64,000 nucleotides of DNA from Cellulomonas sp. S1-8 (GCF_026184235.1 NZ_CP110806.1:1488001-1552000); one strand, 5' to 3'; positions 8,428 through 18,192 are shown, counted from the stretch's first letter. The notes: a model not told the origin generated them from the sequence alone. Numbers and translations are program-made.

Positions 8428-9096
8428 GTGACCGGGGACACCTGGGACCTCGTCGCGTCGTCGATCGGCCCGCTGCTGTCGGGGGCGATCCGCGGGACGA
8501 TCCCGCTGACGCTGATCTCGTTCGCCATCGGCCTGGTGCTGGCGCTGGTCGTGGCGCTCGCCCGGCTGTCGCGCCGACGCGTCGTGTCCGGCGTGGCGCG
8601 CGCCTACATCTCGGTGATCCGCGGCACGCCGCTGCTCGTGCAGCTCTTCATCATCTTCTACGCGTTGCCGTCGTTCGGCGTCGTCATCGACCCGTTCCCC
8701 TCGGCGGTCGTGGCGTTCTCGCTCAACGTCGGCGGGTACGCGGCCGAGACGATCCGCGCGGCGATCCTGTCGGTGCCGAAGGGGCAGTGGGAGGCGGCGG
8801 TGACCGTCGGGATGGACCACACCCTGACGCTGCGGCGCGTCGTGCTGCCGCAGGCCGTGCGCGTCGCGGTGCCGCCGCTGTCCAACACGTTCATCTCGCT
8901 GGTCAAGGACACGTCCCTGGCCTCGACGATCATGGTCACCGAGCTGCTGCGCAAGGCGCAGGAGATCGCGGCGCCGACGTACGAGTTCATGACCCTGTAC
9001 TCGCTGGCCGCGGTGGTCTACTGGCTCATCTGCCTGGTCCTGTCGACCGGGCAGTCGCAGCTCGAGCGCCGGCTCGACCGGTTCGTGGCGCACTGA
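8428..9096 (+). CDS. Amino-acid ABC transporter permease
   Basis: A 222-residue HisM/GlnP-type inner membrane permease with about five hydrophobic helices. The family motif is seen as YISVIRGTPLLVQLFI, and the ATPase-contacting EAA loop as EAAVTVGMDHTLTLRRVVLPQA. It should form the transmembrane channel with the ATPase encoded just downstream. The GTG start at 8428 has GGAGGGG upstream. It lies 31 bp after the binding-protein gene and its stop overlaps a possible ATG (9096) of the next frame, indicating a single transcript. Confidence 0.93.
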   Translation: MTGDTWDLVASSIGPLLSGAIRGTIPLTLISFAIGLVLALVVALARLSRRRVVSGVARAYISVIRGTPLLVQLFIIFYALPSFGVVIDPFPSAVVAFSLNVGGYAAETIRAAILSVPKGQWEAAVTVGMDHTLTLRRVVLPQAVRVAVPPLSNTFISLVKDTSLASTIMVTELLRKAQEIAAPTYEFMTLYSLAAVVYWLICLVLSTGQSQLERRLDRFVAH

Positions 9097-9125
9097 TGGC
9101 GACGCGCCACGGCGAGGAGGATCCG

Positions 9126-9890
9126 ATGACGAGCGACGCCCGCCCCCTGGTGGAGGTCCGCGGCCTGACCAAGTCCTTCGGCGACAACCACGTGCTGCGC
9201 GGCGTCGACCTCACGGTCGACCCCGGCAGCGTGACCGTCCTCATCGGCCCGTCCGGGTCCGGCAAGACGACGCTGCTGCGCTGCCTCAACTCCCTCGAGG
9301 TCCCCGAGGCGGGCACGGTGCGCGTCGACGACGTCGAGCTCGACCTGGTGCGGCCGCCCTCGCGCGCCGACCTGCGCCGCCTGCGCGCGACGTCGGGCAT
9401 GGTCTTCCAGTCCCACCAGCTCTTCCCGCACCGCACGGCATTGCAGAACGTGACCGAGGGCCCGCGGTACGCGCAGCGCCGCCGGGTCGCCGAGGTCACG
9501 GCCGAGGCGACCGCGCTGCTGGCCAAGGTCGGCCTCGCGGACAAGGCCGACGCCTACCCGCACGAGCTGTCGGGCGGCCAGCAGCAGCGGGTCGGCATCG
9601 CGCGCGCCCTCGCGCTGCGCCCCCGGCTCCTGCTGTTCGACGAGCCGACGTCGGCGCTCGACCCCGAGACGGTGGGCGAGGTGCTGGCCGTCATGCGGGA
9701 CCTGGCGGCCGAGGGCTGGACGATGGTCGTCGTCACGCACGAGATCCGGTTCGCGCAGCAGGTGGCCGACCACGTCGTGTTCCTCGACGGCGGCGTCGTC
9801 GTGGAGGAGGGGCGGCCCGGCGACGTGCTGGGCGACCCCCGGCACGAGCGCACGCGGCGCTTCCTGCAGCGGATCCTCGACCCGCTCTGA
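9126..9890 (+). CDS. Amino-acid ABC transporter ATP-binding protein
   Basis: A 254-residue GlnQ/HisP-type ATPase. Walker A is GPSGSGKTT (residues 41-49), the Q-loop lies in FQSHQLFPHRTA, the signature is LSGGQQQRVGIARALAL, Walker B is LLLFDEPTSALD, and the switch His is in VVTHE. It powers the importer encoded by the two preceding genes. ATG 9126 is preferred because GGAGG lies at ideal distance; an in-frame ATG at 9096 overlapping the permease stop would add ten residues. Last gene of the operon; the next gene is on the opposite strand, two bases away. Confidence 0.95.
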   Translation: MTSDARPLVEVRGLTKSFGDNHVLRGVDLTVDPGSVTVLIGPSGSGKTTLLRCLNSLEVPEAGTVRVDDVELDLVRPPSRADLRRLRATSGMVFQSHQLFPHRTALQNVTEGPRYAQRRRVAEVTAEATALLAKVGLADKADAYPHELSGGQQQRVGIARALALRPRLLLFDEPTSALDPETVGEVLAVMRDLAAEGWTMVVVTHEIRFAQQVADHVVFLDGGVVVEEGRPGDVLGDPRHERTRRFLQRILDPL

Positions 9891-9892
9891 CG

Positions 9893-11011
9893 TCAGCGCG
9901 GCGGCACGGGAGCCGCGGGCGACGCGGCTGCCTCGGGAGGCGCGGCGGCGTCCGTCCCGGTCTCCCGTCGCGGCGGCAGCGGGTCGGGGGCGACGTCGGC
10001 CGCGCGCACCGACACCGCGTGCAGGATCGTCTCCAGGGGTCCGCGTCCGACGGTCGCGTGCCACAGCCAGCACAGCGCGAGCGTGACCAGCAGGAACCAG
10101 AGCCAGCCGGTGACGGTCGCCTCGTAGACGACGTCGTCGCCCAGCACCGCGATGACCAGCAGCTGCCCGACGTACGCGGTGAGCGCGAGCGCCCCCGTCG
10201 CCGACACCGGCGCGAGCGCCCGCGGCCAGCGCACGCCCACGGCCAGGCAGACGGCCAGCACCAGCAGGCACGTGCCGACGTTGCCGGCGACCTCGAAGGT
10301 CGTCGACGAGTGCGGCTCGGCGGTCAGGAGCCCGGCGGTGGCACCCAGCACGAGCCGTGCGGCCCACGCGCCCCCGTGGCCCGCGACGACGAGCCCCGCA
10401 CCGACGGCGGCGAGCACCGCGTGGGTCCGTCCCGCCCGCAGGTCGCCGCGGGCGACCGCGAGGCCGACCAGCACGTACGCGAACCACACCACGGCGGGGT
10501 AGTACTGCCCGATCAGCACCGACATCAGGTCCAGCGGGCGCTCGTCGGCCACCTCGAGCCGGAGGTCCACGACGAGGACGCGGCGCAGCAGCGGACCCAG
10601 CACCGCGACCGCGACGGCGGCGACGATCAGCGCCCAGCGCGGCCACCGCAGCACGGCGACACCCGCGGCGAACAACCCGGCGTAGACGACGAGGATCACG
10701 ACGACGGGCGTCCCGAGCAGGACGATCCCGGTGCCGAGCACGACGAGCAGGACCGCGCGCACCAGGATCCGCAGCCGCGCCTGGACCAGACGGGTGCCGT
10801 CGACGGGGTGCGCACCGCCCGACAGGAGCCCGAGCCCGACGCCGGCGAGCAGCACGAACAGCGCCGACGGGCGCCCGTCGGCGAGCTGGGACCAGCCCCC
10901 CGGCGGCCACGTGCGCCACGGGTCGTCCGGTCCGACGTGCGCGGTGACCATGCCGAGCACGGCAAGACCCCGGGCCGTGTCCACCCCGACGATGCGTCGC
11001 ATTCTCGGCAT
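9893..11011 (-). CDS. DUF418/HGSNAT-like membrane protein (putative acyltransferase)
   Basis: A 372-residue multi-pass membrane protein beginning MPRMRRIVGVDTARGLAVLGMV, the signature of the family that includes heparan-alpha-glucosaminide N-acetyltransferase-like and DUF418 proteins. About ten hydrophobic helices are seen, and the C-terminal 40 residues form a Pro/Ala-rich cytoplasmic tail. Such proteins may move acyl groups across the membrane onto sugars or wall polymers, but the substrate is unknown. ATG 11011 puts the conserved D-ARGLA motif next to the start; an ATG at 11056 would add 15 residues. It converges on the ABC transporter and diverges from the methyltransferase. Confidence 0.75.
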   Translation of the reverse strand: MPRMRRIVGVDTARGLAVLGMVTAHVGPDDPWRTWPPGGWSQLADGRPSALFVLLAGVGLGLLSGGAHPVDGTRLVQARLRILVRAVLLVVLGTGIVLLGTPVVVILVVYAGLFAAGVAVLRWPRWALIVAAVAVAVLGPLLRRVLVVDLRLEVADERPLDLMSVLIGQYYPAVVWFAYVLVGLAVARGDLRAGRTHAVLAAVGAGLVVAGHGGAWAARLVLGATAGLLTAEPHSSTTFEVAGNVGTCLLVLAVCLAVGVRWPRALAPVSATGALALTAYVGQLLVIAVLGDDVVYEATVTGWLWFLLVTLALCWLWHATVGRGPLETILHAVSVRAADVAPDPLPPRRETGTDAAAPPEAAASPAAPVPPR

Positions 11012-11116
11012 GCTAGACGTGCCGGCTGGGTGCGGCCCACCCAGCGTTCTCAGCATCTGACCTCATCCGTCCCGGCAGGTGGTCCGATGGCGCGCGCGAC
11101 GCCTACAGTTCGGCGT

Positions 11117-11935
11117 GTGACCACGCGGACCCAGGACGCCTACACGCACGGCCACCACGAGAGCGTGCTCCGCTCTCACCGGTGGCGCACGGCGGAGAAC
11201 TCCGCCGCGTACCTGCTGCCCGCGCTCGCCCCGGGCAGCCGGCTGCTCGACGTCGGCTGCGGCCCCGGGACCGTCACGGTCGACCTCGCGGCGCGTGTCG
11301 CACCCGGTGAGGTCGTCGGCATCGACCAGTCCGCCACGGTCCTCGCCGTGGCCGAGGAGCACGCCGTCGACGTCGGTGCCGCCAACGTGCGCTTCGCGGT
11401 CGGCGACGCCTACGCGCTGGACTTCGAGGACGACGCGTTCGACGTGGTGCACGCCCACCAGGTGCTGCAGCACCTGACCGACCCCGTGGCCGCCCTGCGC
11501 GAGATGCGGCGCGTGACGCGGCCCGGTGGCGTCGTCGCGGTGCGGGACGCCGACTATGCCGGCATGACCTGGTACCCCGCGCACCCCGGCCTCGACGAGT
11601 GGCAGGCGCTCTACCACGAGGTCACGCAGGCCAACGGTGCCGAGGCCGACGCGGGCCGTCGCCTGCTGTCGTGGGTGCGGCAGGCCGGCTTCGACCCCGC
11701 GGGCGTCGCGCCCGGCGCCGGCGTGTGGTGCTACGCCACCCCCGAGGACCGCGCGTGGTGGGCCGGTCTGTGGGCCGACCGGTGCGTCGCGTCGAACTTC
11801 GCGGTCCAGGCGATGGGTCACCGGCTGGCCGACGAGGTCGCCCTGGAGCTGCTCGCCGACGCCTGGCGCGAGTGGGGCACGTCGCCCGACGGCTGGTTCC
11901 TGGTGCCCCACGGCGAGGTCCTCGCCCGCGTCTGA
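11117..11935 (+). CDS. Class I SAM-dependent methyltransferase
   Basis: A 272-residue enzyme of the UbiE/Methyltransf_11 type. SAM-binding motif I is LLDVGCGPGTVTVDL, motif II includes VVGIDQS, and the post-motif AHQVLQHLTDPVAALREMRRVTRPGG is typical. The substrate is unknown. The GTG at 11117 lies seven bases after a -10 element TACAGT (11104-11109), so the mRNA is probably leaderless. It precedes the FAH-family gene by 28 bp, but that gene has its own leaderless promoter, so the two need not be one operon. Confidence 0.9.
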   Translation: MTTRTQDAYTHGHHESVLRSHRWRTAENSAAYLLPALAPGSRLLDVGCGPGTVTVDLAARVAPGEVVGIDQSATVLAVAEEHAVDVGAANVRFAVGDAYALDFEDDAFDVVHAHQVLQHLTDPVAALREMRRVTRPGGVVAVRDADYAGMTWYPAHPGLDEWQALYHEVTQANGAEADAGRRLLSWVRQAGFDPAGVAPGAGVWCYATPEDRAWWAGLWADRCVASNFAVQAMGHRLADEVALELLADAWREWGTSPDGWFLVPHGEVLARV

Positions 11936-11963
11936 CCCGAGCCGGACCGCCTAGGGTGGTCGG

Positions 11964-12752
11964 GTGCGCATCGCCAGGTTCACCAACGGTTCCGACCCCC
12001 GCTACGCGCTCGTCGAGGGCGAGCCCGGTCGCGAGGAGCTCGTCGTCATCAGCGGCGACCCCATCTACACCCCCGTGCAGCCGACGGGGGAGCGCCTGCC
12101 CCTCGACGACGACGGCGTGCGCCTGCTCGCACCCGTCATCCCGCGGTCCAAGGTGATCGGCGTCGGCCGCAACTACGCCGCGCACGCCGCCGAGCACGGC
12201 AACGAGGTGCCCGCCGCACCCCTGCTGTTCCTCAAGCCGAACACCTCCGTGGTCGGCCCGGACGACCCGATCGTCCTGCCGGACTGGACCGACCACGTCG
12301 AGCACGAGGCCGAGCTGGCCGTCGTCATCGGCAAGGTCACCAAGGACGTCACGCCGGAGCGCGCGCTGGCCCACGTGTTCGGCTACACGGTCGCCAACGA
12401 CGTCACGGCACGCGACGTCCAGCGCTCCGACGACCAGTGGACGCGCGCCAAGGGCTTCGACACGTCGTGCCCGCTGGGCCCGTGGATCGTGCCTGGGCTC
12501 GACGTCGACGACCTGGCGGTCACCGCACGGGTCAACGGCAGCACCCGCCAGGACGGGCGCACGTCGCAGATGGTCTTCGACGTCGCCTACCTCGTGTCGT
12601 ACATCTCCGAGGTGTTCACGCTGCTGCCGGGCGACGTCATCCTCACCGGCACACCGGCGGGCGTCGGCCGGCTCGAGCACCGTGACGTCGTCGAGGTCGA
12701 GGTCGAGGAGATCGGGGTCCTGCGCAACCCGGTGCTGCGCCGCACGCCGTAG
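11964..12752 (+). CDS. Fumarylacetoacetate hydrolase family protein
   Basis: A 262-residue protein of the FAH superfamily, which includes 2-hydroxyhepta-2,4-diene-1,7-dioate isomerase and acylpyruvate hydrolases that cleave C-C bonds with a divalent metal. Visible family parts are VIGVGRNYAAHAAEHG, LFLKPNTSVVGP, the metal-binding EHEAELAVVIG, and DVILTGTPAGVG. The GTG start lies six bases after a -10 TAGGGT (11952-11957), another leaderless gene. In actinobacteria this gene often lies near gltX, as here. The physiological substrate is not known. Confidence 0.9.
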   Translation: MRIARFTNGSDPRYALVEGEPGREELVVISGDPIYTPVQPTGERLPLDDDGVRLLAPVIPRSKVIGVGRNYAAHAAEHGNEVPAAPLLFLKPNTSVVGPDDPIVLPDWTDHVEHEAELAVVIGKVTKDVTPERALAHVFGYTVANDVTARDVQRSDDQWTRAKGFDTSCPLGPWIVPGLDVDDLAVTARVNGSTRQDGRTSQMVFDVAYLVSYISEVFTLLPGDVILTGTPAGVGRLEHRDVVEVEVEEIGVLRNPVLRRTP

Positions 12753-12817
12753 GCCTGGCAGCGCGGTGGTGACGCCCCTACGCTCGGCCCCACGGGACCG
12801 GCGGACGGGGGCGCGGC

Positions 12818-14275
12818 ATGGACCTGCAGGTGGGGATCGACTGGCTCACGAACGCGCTGTACTCCTACTGGCTCGTCTACGTCCTCGTCGGCGTCGGTCT
12901 GTGGTTCACGGTGCGCACGGGATTCGTCCAGGTGCGGATGTTCCCGGCGATGATCCGGCAGATCGCGTCGTCGCGCGAGGACGCGGCCGGTGGCATCTCC
13001 TCGTTCCAGGCGTTCGCCGTCGGCCTGGCCTCGCGCGTCGGCACAGGCAACATCGCGGGCGTCGCGGTCGCGCTGACGCTCGGTGGCCCCGGCGCCATCT
13101 TCTGGATGTGGGTGGTCGCCGCCGTCGGCATGGCGACGGCCCTGGTCGAGGCGACGCTCGCGCAGGTGTTCAAGGTGCGTGCCGACGACGGCTCCTACCG
13201 CGGCGGCCCCGCGTACTACATCCAGCGCGGGCTCGGCTCGTACCGGTGGGGTGCGGTGTTCGCGGTCCTGCTGGTGTTCACGTTCGGGTTCGCATTCAAC
13301 ATGGTGCAGGCCAACACGATCGCGGACACGTTGTCCTCCAGCCACGACGTGCCCGTCGCGTGGAGCGCGGTGATCCTCATGATCCTCGCCGCGCCCGTGC
13401 TCTTCGGAGGCGTCCGGCGCGTCGCCCGCGTCGCCGAGGTCGTGCTGCCGCTGATGGCCGGGGCGTACCTGCTCCTCGCGCTCGTGATCGTCGCGCTCAA
13501 CCTGTCGGCGCTGCCCGACGTCCTCAGCGACATCCTCCGGGGAGCCTTCGGCCTGGACAGCGCCCTGGCCGGGACCGCGGGCGGGATCCTCGCGGCCGTG
13601 CTCAACGGCACCAAGCGCGGCCTGTTCTCCAACGAGGCGGGCATGGGCTCGGCGCCCAACACGGCGGCGACGGCCACGGTCTCGCACCCCCTCAAGCAGG
13701 GGCTGGTGCAGTCGCTCGGGGTGTTCGTCGACACCATGCTCGTGTGCTCCGCGACGGCGTTCATCGTGCTGTCGGCAGGTCCGGAGGTGTACGTGCCGGG
13801 CGAGACCGGCGCGAACGCCGGCGCGGCGCTGACGTCGCAGGCGGTCGCGCACGAGCTGGGGACGTGGACGACGTTCCCGATGACCGTGCTGGTGTTCACG
13901 TTCGCGTTCAGCTCGGTCCTCGGCAACTACTCCTACGCCGAGATCAACCTCACGTACCTGGGCATCCGCGGGCGCGGCGTGACCGCGCTGCGCACGCTCG
14001 TCCTGGCGGCCGTCGGCGTCGGCTCGCTGCTCGCGCTGACCACGGTGTGGGCCGTCGCGGACATCGCGATGGCGTTGATGGCCACGGTCAACCTCGTCGC
14101 GATCCTGCTGCTGTCCCGCTGGGCGCTGGGCGCCCTCGCGGACTTCCGCGCGGCGCGGCGGGCAGGCACCGACGAGCGGTTCGTGGGGCACGGCAACCCG
14201 CTGCTGCCCGGCGACGTGCCGGGCGACGTGTGGGCGGCCGGCGTGCGCGACGGGGAGCCCGTCGCCGCCCGCTAG
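12818..14275 (+). CDS. Alanine/glycine:cation symporter family protein (AGCS)
   Basis: A 485-residue integral membrane protein of the AGCS family, which imports alanine or glycine with sodium or protons. The family signature near the N-terminus is seen as ASRVGTGNIAGVA and GGPGAIFWMW, followed by GGPAYYIQRGL and the conserved NGTKRGLFSNEAGMGSAPN. About eleven hydrophobic helices can be counted. ATG 12818 is about 33 bases after a -10 TACGCT (12779-12784), so this gene has a normal leader. It ends three bases before the convergent Ltp-like gene. Confidence 0.93.
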   Translation: MDLQVGIDWLTNALYSYWLVYVLVGVGLWFTVRTGFVQVRMFPAMIRQIASSREDAAGGISSFQAFAVGLASRVGTGNIAGVAVALTLGGPGAIFWMWVVAAVGMATALVEATLAQVFKVRADDGSYRGGPAYYIQRGLGSYRWGAVFAVLLVFTFGFAFNMVQANTIADTLSSSHDVPVAWSAVILMILAAPVLFGGVRRVARVAEVVLPLMAGAYLLLALVIVALNLSALPDVLSDILRGAFGLDSALAGTAGGILAAVLNGTKRGLFSNEAGMGSAPNTAATATVSHPLKQGLVQSLGVFVDTMLVCSATAFIVLSAGPEVYVPGETGANAGAALTSQAVAHELGTWTTFPMTVLVFTFAFSSVLGNYSYAEINLTYLGIRGRGVTALRTLVLAAVGVGSLLALTTVWAVADIAMALMATVNLVAILLLSRWALGALADFRAARRAGTDERFVGHGNPLLPGDVPGDVWAAGVRDGEPVAAR

Positions 14276-14278
14276 CCG

Positions 14279-14968
14279 CTAGCGCAGGCCCGTCGTGCTC
14301 ACGCCGTGCTCGGCCTGCGCGGGGCTGAAGCCCTCGGCGACGAGCTGGTCGACCAGCTCGGACCGCGAGAAGGAGGTGTACTCGAGATACCGGGCCGCAC
14401 CCAGCGCGGCCTGCGCGTCCCAGTCGACGCCACCCTCCGCCTCCAGGCGGGCGACGGCGAACTCCGCGTCCGCGGCGACGTGGCCCTCGAGCTCGAGCTG
14501 CGCGACGAGCCCTGCGCGCGAGAACGCGGTGTAGTGCAGGGAGCGCACCGCGGCCTCGTGGGCCTCCTGCTGGGCGACGGTGCCCGGCCCGGCTGCCGCG
14601 GCCGCTGCCTGCGCGGCGGCGACGCGCTGCTCCTCGGCCAGGCGTTGCTCCTCGGCCAGGCGCTCCTCCTCGGCACGGCGCGCGGCGTCGGCCTCCTCCG
14701 AGGCGGCGACCGGCTCGGCGGTGGGCTGCGCCGTCGACGTCCTCGGCTCCGCACGCGTCCCCTGCGCAGTGGCGTCGACGCCAGGGAGCTCGTCGGCAGT
14801 GCCGCGCCCCCCGTTCAGGGCGGCGACCACGGTGACGAGGAGCACGACCACCCCCGCCCCGGCGAGGAGCCGGTGGCGAGCGGACCACCGCTGCGACGTC
14901 TGCCGGCCGGTGCCGGGGACGGCGCGGGGCGCCGGCCGGCCGGGCGGGTCGTTGAGGTGCTGGGCCAC
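14279..14968 (-). CDS. Ltp family surface protein with two Ltp-like domains
   Basis: A 229-residue single-pass membrane protein. A Pro-rich cytoplasmic N-terminus (about 35 residues) precedes a hydrophobic helix, LLAGAGVVVLLVTVVAAL; an Ala/Glu-rich linker with EEQRLAEEQR repeats follows. Two copies of the Ltp-like helical repeat end the protein, recognisable as SLHYTAFSRAGLVAQLELEG and YLEYTSFSRSELVDQLVAEG. The family name comes from a phage superinfection-exclusion lipoprotein; here there is no lipobox. The function in actinobacteria is unclear; wall-associated interaction is likely. The GTG start has GGAGG upstream. It is convergent with the AGCS gene. Confidence 0.78.
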   Translation of the reverse strand: MAQHLNDPPGRPAPRAVPGTGRQTSQRWSARHRLLAGAGVVVLLVTVVAALNGGRGTADELPGVDATAQGTRAEPRTSTAQPTAEPVAASEEADAARRAEEERLAEEQRLAEEQRVAAAQAAAAAAGPGTVAQQEAHEAAVRSLHYTAFSRAGLVAQLELEGHVAADAEFAVARLEAEGGVDWDAQAALGAARYLEYTSFSRSELVDQLVAEGFSPAQAEHGVSTTGLR

Positions 14969-15106
14969 GGGCCCTCCACGGGTGACGAGCACGAGAGACA
15001 GCAGCACGCAGTCTGACACGCAGCAGGAGCCGCCCCCGCGCGGGCACGACGCGCCACGCTGGGTAGGCTGACGACGGTCCCCGTCCCTGCCCTCCTGAGG
15101 TGTCCT

Positions 15107-16618
15107 GTGCCCGCCAGCAGCCCCGTGCGCGTCCGTTTCTGCCCGTCCCCGACCGGCACCCCCCACGTGGGGCTGATCCGCACCGCGCTGTTCAACTGGG
15201 CGTACGCCCGCCACGTCGGCGGCGCGTTCGTCTTCCGCATCGAGGACACCGACGCCGCGCGCGACTCCCAGGAGTCGTACGAGCAGCTGCTCGACGCGCT
15301 GCGCTGGCTCGGCCTGGACTGGGACGAGGGCGTCGAGGTCGGCGGCCCGCACGCGCCGTACCGGCAGTCGCAGCGCATGGACCTGTACCGCGACGTCGTG
15401 GCGCGCCTGCTCGACGGCGGGTACGCCTACGAGTCCTTCTCGACGGCCGAGGAGGTCGAGGCGCGGCACCGCGCGGCCGGGCGCGACCCGAAGCTCGGCT
15501 ACGACGGGTTCGACCGTGACCTCACCGACGAGCAGAGGGCGGACTACCGCGCGCAGGGGCGCGAGGCGGTCGTGCGCGTCCGCATGCCCGACGAGGACGT
15601 CACGTTCACCGACGTCGTGCGCGGCGAGATCACGTTCACGGCCGGGTCGGTGCCGGACTTCGTGATCGTCCGCGGCAACGGCCAGCCGCTGTACACGCTG
15701 GTCAATCCGGTGGACGACGCGCTCATGGGCATCACGCACGTGCTGCGCGGCGAGGACCTGCTGTCCTCCACGCCGCGTCAGGTCGTGCTGCACCGCGCGC
15801 TGCTGGACCTGGGCGTGGCCCAGGTGATGCCGCAGTTCGGCCATCTGCCGTACGTCATGGGGGAGGGCAACAAGAAGCTCTCGAAGCGCGACCCGGAGTC
15901 GAACCTGTTCCTGCACCGGGACCGCGGCTTCACCCCCGAGGGGCTGCTCAACTACCTCGCGCTGCTGGGCTGGTCCATCGCGCCGGACCGCGACGTGTTC
16001 ACGGTGGCCGAGATGGTGGCGGCGTTCGACGTCGCCGACGTCAACGCCAACCCGGCGCGCTTCGACCTGAAGAAGGCCGAGGCGATCAACGGCGCGCACG
16101 TGCGGCTGCTCGCGCCGGACGACTTCCGCGACCGCCTGGTGCCGTACCTGCACGCCGCGGGCCTGGTGCCCGCCGCCTCGGCTGCCGACCTGTCGGTCGA
16201 GCACCGCGCGCTGCTCGACGCGGGCGCGCCCCTGGTGCAGGAGCGCATGACGCTGCTCGGTGAGGCGGTCGGCATGCTCGGCTTCCTCTTCGTCACCGAC
16301 GACGCGCTCGAGGTCGCCGAGGACGCACGCGGTGCGCTGCGCCCCGAGTCGGCCGACGTGCTCGACGCGGCGGCGCGCGTGCTGGGCGCGATCCCCGCGG
16401 GCGGCTTCACGACGGACGCGACGCAGACCGCCCTGGCGGCTGCGCTCGTCGCACCCGCGGAGGAGGGCGGCCTGGGGATCAAGCCGCGCTTCGCCTACAC
16501 GCCCCTGCGCGTCGCGCTGACGGGTCGCCGCATCTCGCCCCCGTTGTTCGAGTCGATGGAGATCCTCGGCAAGGACGCGACGCTCGCACGCGTCGCCGCG
16601 CTGCGCGCGAGCCTGTGA
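15107..16618 (+). CDS. gltX: Glutamyl-tRNA synthetase
   Basis: A 503-residue class I aminoacyl-tRNA synthetase that charges tRNA-Glu. The HIGH-type motif is [11 protein letters not shown] near residue 15, and the KMSKS-type loop is KKLSKRD; both are typical of GltX. Sequence features such as [32 protein letters not shown] match the discriminating type. Actinobacteria generally make Gln-tRNA by amidation of misacylated Glu-tRNA, which may apply here. The GTG start follows GAGGTG; a -10 TAGGCT (15064-15069) lies upstream. The stop overlaps the next gene by four bases. Confidence 0.97.
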   Translation: MPASSPVRVRFCPSPTGTPHVGLIRTALFNWAYARHVGGAFVFRIEDTDAARDSQESYEQLLDALRWLGLDWDEGVEVGGPHAPYRQSQRMDLYRDVVARLLDGGYAYESFSTAEEVEARHRAAGRDPKLGYDGFDRDLTDEQRADYRAQGREAVVRVRMPDEDVTFTDVVRGEITFTAGSVPDFVIVRGNGQPLYTLVNPVDDALMGITHVLRGEDLLSSTPRQVVLHRALLDLGVAQVMPQFGHLPYVMGEGNKKLSKRDPESNLFLHRDRGFTPEGLLNYLALLGWSIAPDRDVFTVAEMVAAFDVADVNANPARFDLKKAEAINGAHVRLLAPDDFRDRLVPYLHAAGLVPAASAADLSVEHRALLDAGAPLVQERMTLLGEAVGMLGFLFVTDDALEVAEDARGALRPESADVLDAAARVLGAIPAGGFTTDATQTALAAALVAPAEEGGLGIKPRFAYTPLRVALTGRRISPPLFESMEILGKDATLARVAALRASL

Positions 16619-17352
16619 GGGCTGTCGACGGCGTCCTGTTCGACATCGACGACACCCTCGTCGAGACCCGCGCGGCGTTCCGCGTCGCGCTGGCCGCGGT
16701 GCTCGACCGGTACGTGCCGGGGGCCGACGTCGACGTGGCGCTGGCGATGTGGCGCGCCGACGCGGGCGGGCACTACCGCGCCTACACGCGCGGCGAGCGC
16801 ACGCAGCGCGAGCAGCGCATGACGCGCGCGAACGAGCTGCATGCCGCGCTCGGGGGCCCGGTCCTCGACGAGGACGCGTACGACGCGTGGGACGCGCTGT
16901 TCGACGACGCGTTCGCGTCGGGCTGGACGGCGCACGCCGACGCCGACGCCGTGCTCGTCCGGCTGCTCGACGCCGGGATCCGCGTCGGCGCGCTGACCAA
17001 CGCGGGCCACGCCCACCAGACCGCCAAGCTCGCGCGCGTGGGCCTGGGGGAGCGGCTCGAGGTGCTCGTCGGCGTCGACACCCTCGGCTACGGCAAGCCC
17101 GACCCGCGCGTGTTCCTCGAGGCGTGCCGCCGGCTGGGCACCGCGCCCGACCGCACGGCCTACGTCGGCGACGAGCTCGACGTCGACGCCGTCGCTGCGC
17201 AGCGTGCCGGCCTGGTCGGCATCTGGCTGGACCGCCCCGGCCCACGCCGGGTCCCGGTGACGGACGCGGAGATCGCCGCGGCCGACGTGACGGTCATCCA
17301 CACCCTCGCCGACCTCCCCGGCATCCTCACCCGTCCGCCGACCGGAACCTGA
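16615..17352 (+). CDS. HAD family hydrolase
   Basis: A 245-residue haloacid-dehalogenase-type phosphatase. Motif I is FDIDDTLVE with the nucleophile and acid/base aspartates, motif II is ALTNAGH, motif III is the lysine in GYGKPDP, and motif IV is [10 protein letters not shown] helical C1 cap lies between motifs I and II, as in phosphoglycolate phosphatase-like enzymes. Its GTG start overlaps the gltX stop by four bases, so the two are translationally coupled. The substrate is not predictable. The stop codon lies inside the left arm of a long inverted repeat. Confidence 0.9.
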   Translation: MRAVDGVLFDIDDTLVETRAAFRVALAAVLDRYVPGADVDVALAMWRADAGGHYRAYTRGERTQREQRMTRANELHAALGGPVLDEDAYDAWDALFDDAFASGWTAHADADAVLVRLLDAGIRVGALTNAGHAHQTAKLARVGLGERLEVLVGVDTLGYGKPDPRVFLEACRRLGTAPDRTAYVGDELDVDAVAAQRAGLVGIWLDRPGPRRVPVTDAEIAAADVTVIHTLADLPGILTRPPTGT

Positions 17353-17395
17353 CTCCTCGTCCGGGGTGCCGTTCGGTGAGCCAGGTTCCGGTCGG
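17338..17395. repeat. Long inverted repeat between convergent genes
   Basis: Two perfect 14-base arms, CCGACCGGAACCTG (17338-17351) and its reverse complement (17382-17395), flank a 30-base spacer. The left arm includes the HAD stop codon; the right arm ends ten bases before the stop of the convergent methyltransferase and is followed by a run of G. It could act as a two-way terminator or be a dispersed repeat element. Confidence 0.6.
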
Positions 17396-17404
17396 GGGGG
17401 CGGG

Positions 17405-18148
17405 TCAGCGGACGCGGGCCGTGTAGACGCGGGTGAGGTACGGGACCGGGATGTGGGCCTGGCCCGCGATGGCCGGGTGGGTGGTGACGAGGTCGCGGAC
17501 GCGGGCCAGCAGGGCGGCGCGCTCGGCGGGGGGCAGGACGAGGGCGTAGGAGCGGGTGCCCGCGAGGCGCACGAGCTCGTCGGGGGTCAGGACGTGGTCC
17601 CACCGCACGTCGGTGCGCACGACGTCCCCGAACGCCTCGCCGAGCGTCGGACGCGTCCCGCGGGCGAGCTGCGGTCCGGCGATCTCGTGCAGCAGCGCGC
17701 CGTACGCGCCGACCCACGGGACGTCCTCGTCGCGGTCGTTCCACACGACGCCGACCTGGCCGCCCGGGCGCAGGACGCGCGCGACCTCGGCGGCCGCCGC
17801 CGGCTCGTCGAACCAGTGCCACGCCTGCGCGACCGTGACGGCGTCGACCGACGCGTCGGGCAGCGGTATCCGCTCGGCGGTGCCCGCGTGCACCTCGACC
17901 TGCGGCAGGCGCGCGACGAGCTGCGCGCGCATCCCGTCGGCCGGCTCGACCGCGACGACACTCAGCCCGCGCGCGACCAGGGACTCGGTCAGCTTGCCGG
18001 TGCCGGCGGCCAGGTCGAGCACGGCGGTCGCCCCGGCGGGCACCAGCAGGTCGACCGCAGCAGGCGGGTAGCCGGGGCGGACGGCCGCGTACTCGTCGGC
18101 GTTCTGGGTGAAGGACGCCGCGTGCGCGGCGTGCCGGTCGTGGTCCAC
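17405..18148 (-). CDS. Class I SAM-dependent methyltransferase
   Basis: A 247-residue Methyltransf_11-type enzyme. SAM-binding motif I is AVLDLAAGTGKLTESL and the acidic loop is VVAVEPADGM; a later segment, WHWFDEPAAAAEVARVLRPGG, is typical of this group, often annotated generically. The substrate is unknown. The GTG at 18148 has GAGGAG upstream. It follows hisN by 44 bp on the same strand, so it may be at the end of the aroA-rsgA-hisN transcript. No unusual features were seen. Confidence 0.88.
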   Translation of the reverse strand: MDHDRHAAHAASFTQNADEYAAVRPGYPPAAVDLLVPAGATAVLDLAAGTGKLTESLVARGLSVVAVEPADGMRAQLVARLPQVEVHAGTAERIPLPDASVDAVTVAQAWHWFDEPAAAAEVARVLRPGGQVGVVWNDRDEDVPWVGAYGALLHEIAGPQLARGTRPTLGEAFGDVVRTDVRWDHVLTPDELVRLAGTRSYALVLPPAERAALLARVRDLVTTHPAIAGQAHIPVPYLTRVYTARVR

Positions 18149-18192
18149 GGGTTCTCCTCGCGGGGGCGCGTCAGGTCGTCGTGAGGTCGGCG

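Noticed and set aside
14279..17245. Long minus-strand frame covering gltX and the HAD gene
   Set aside because: Only the 14279-14968 part is a real protein (Ltp-like); the rest is a shadow of gltX.
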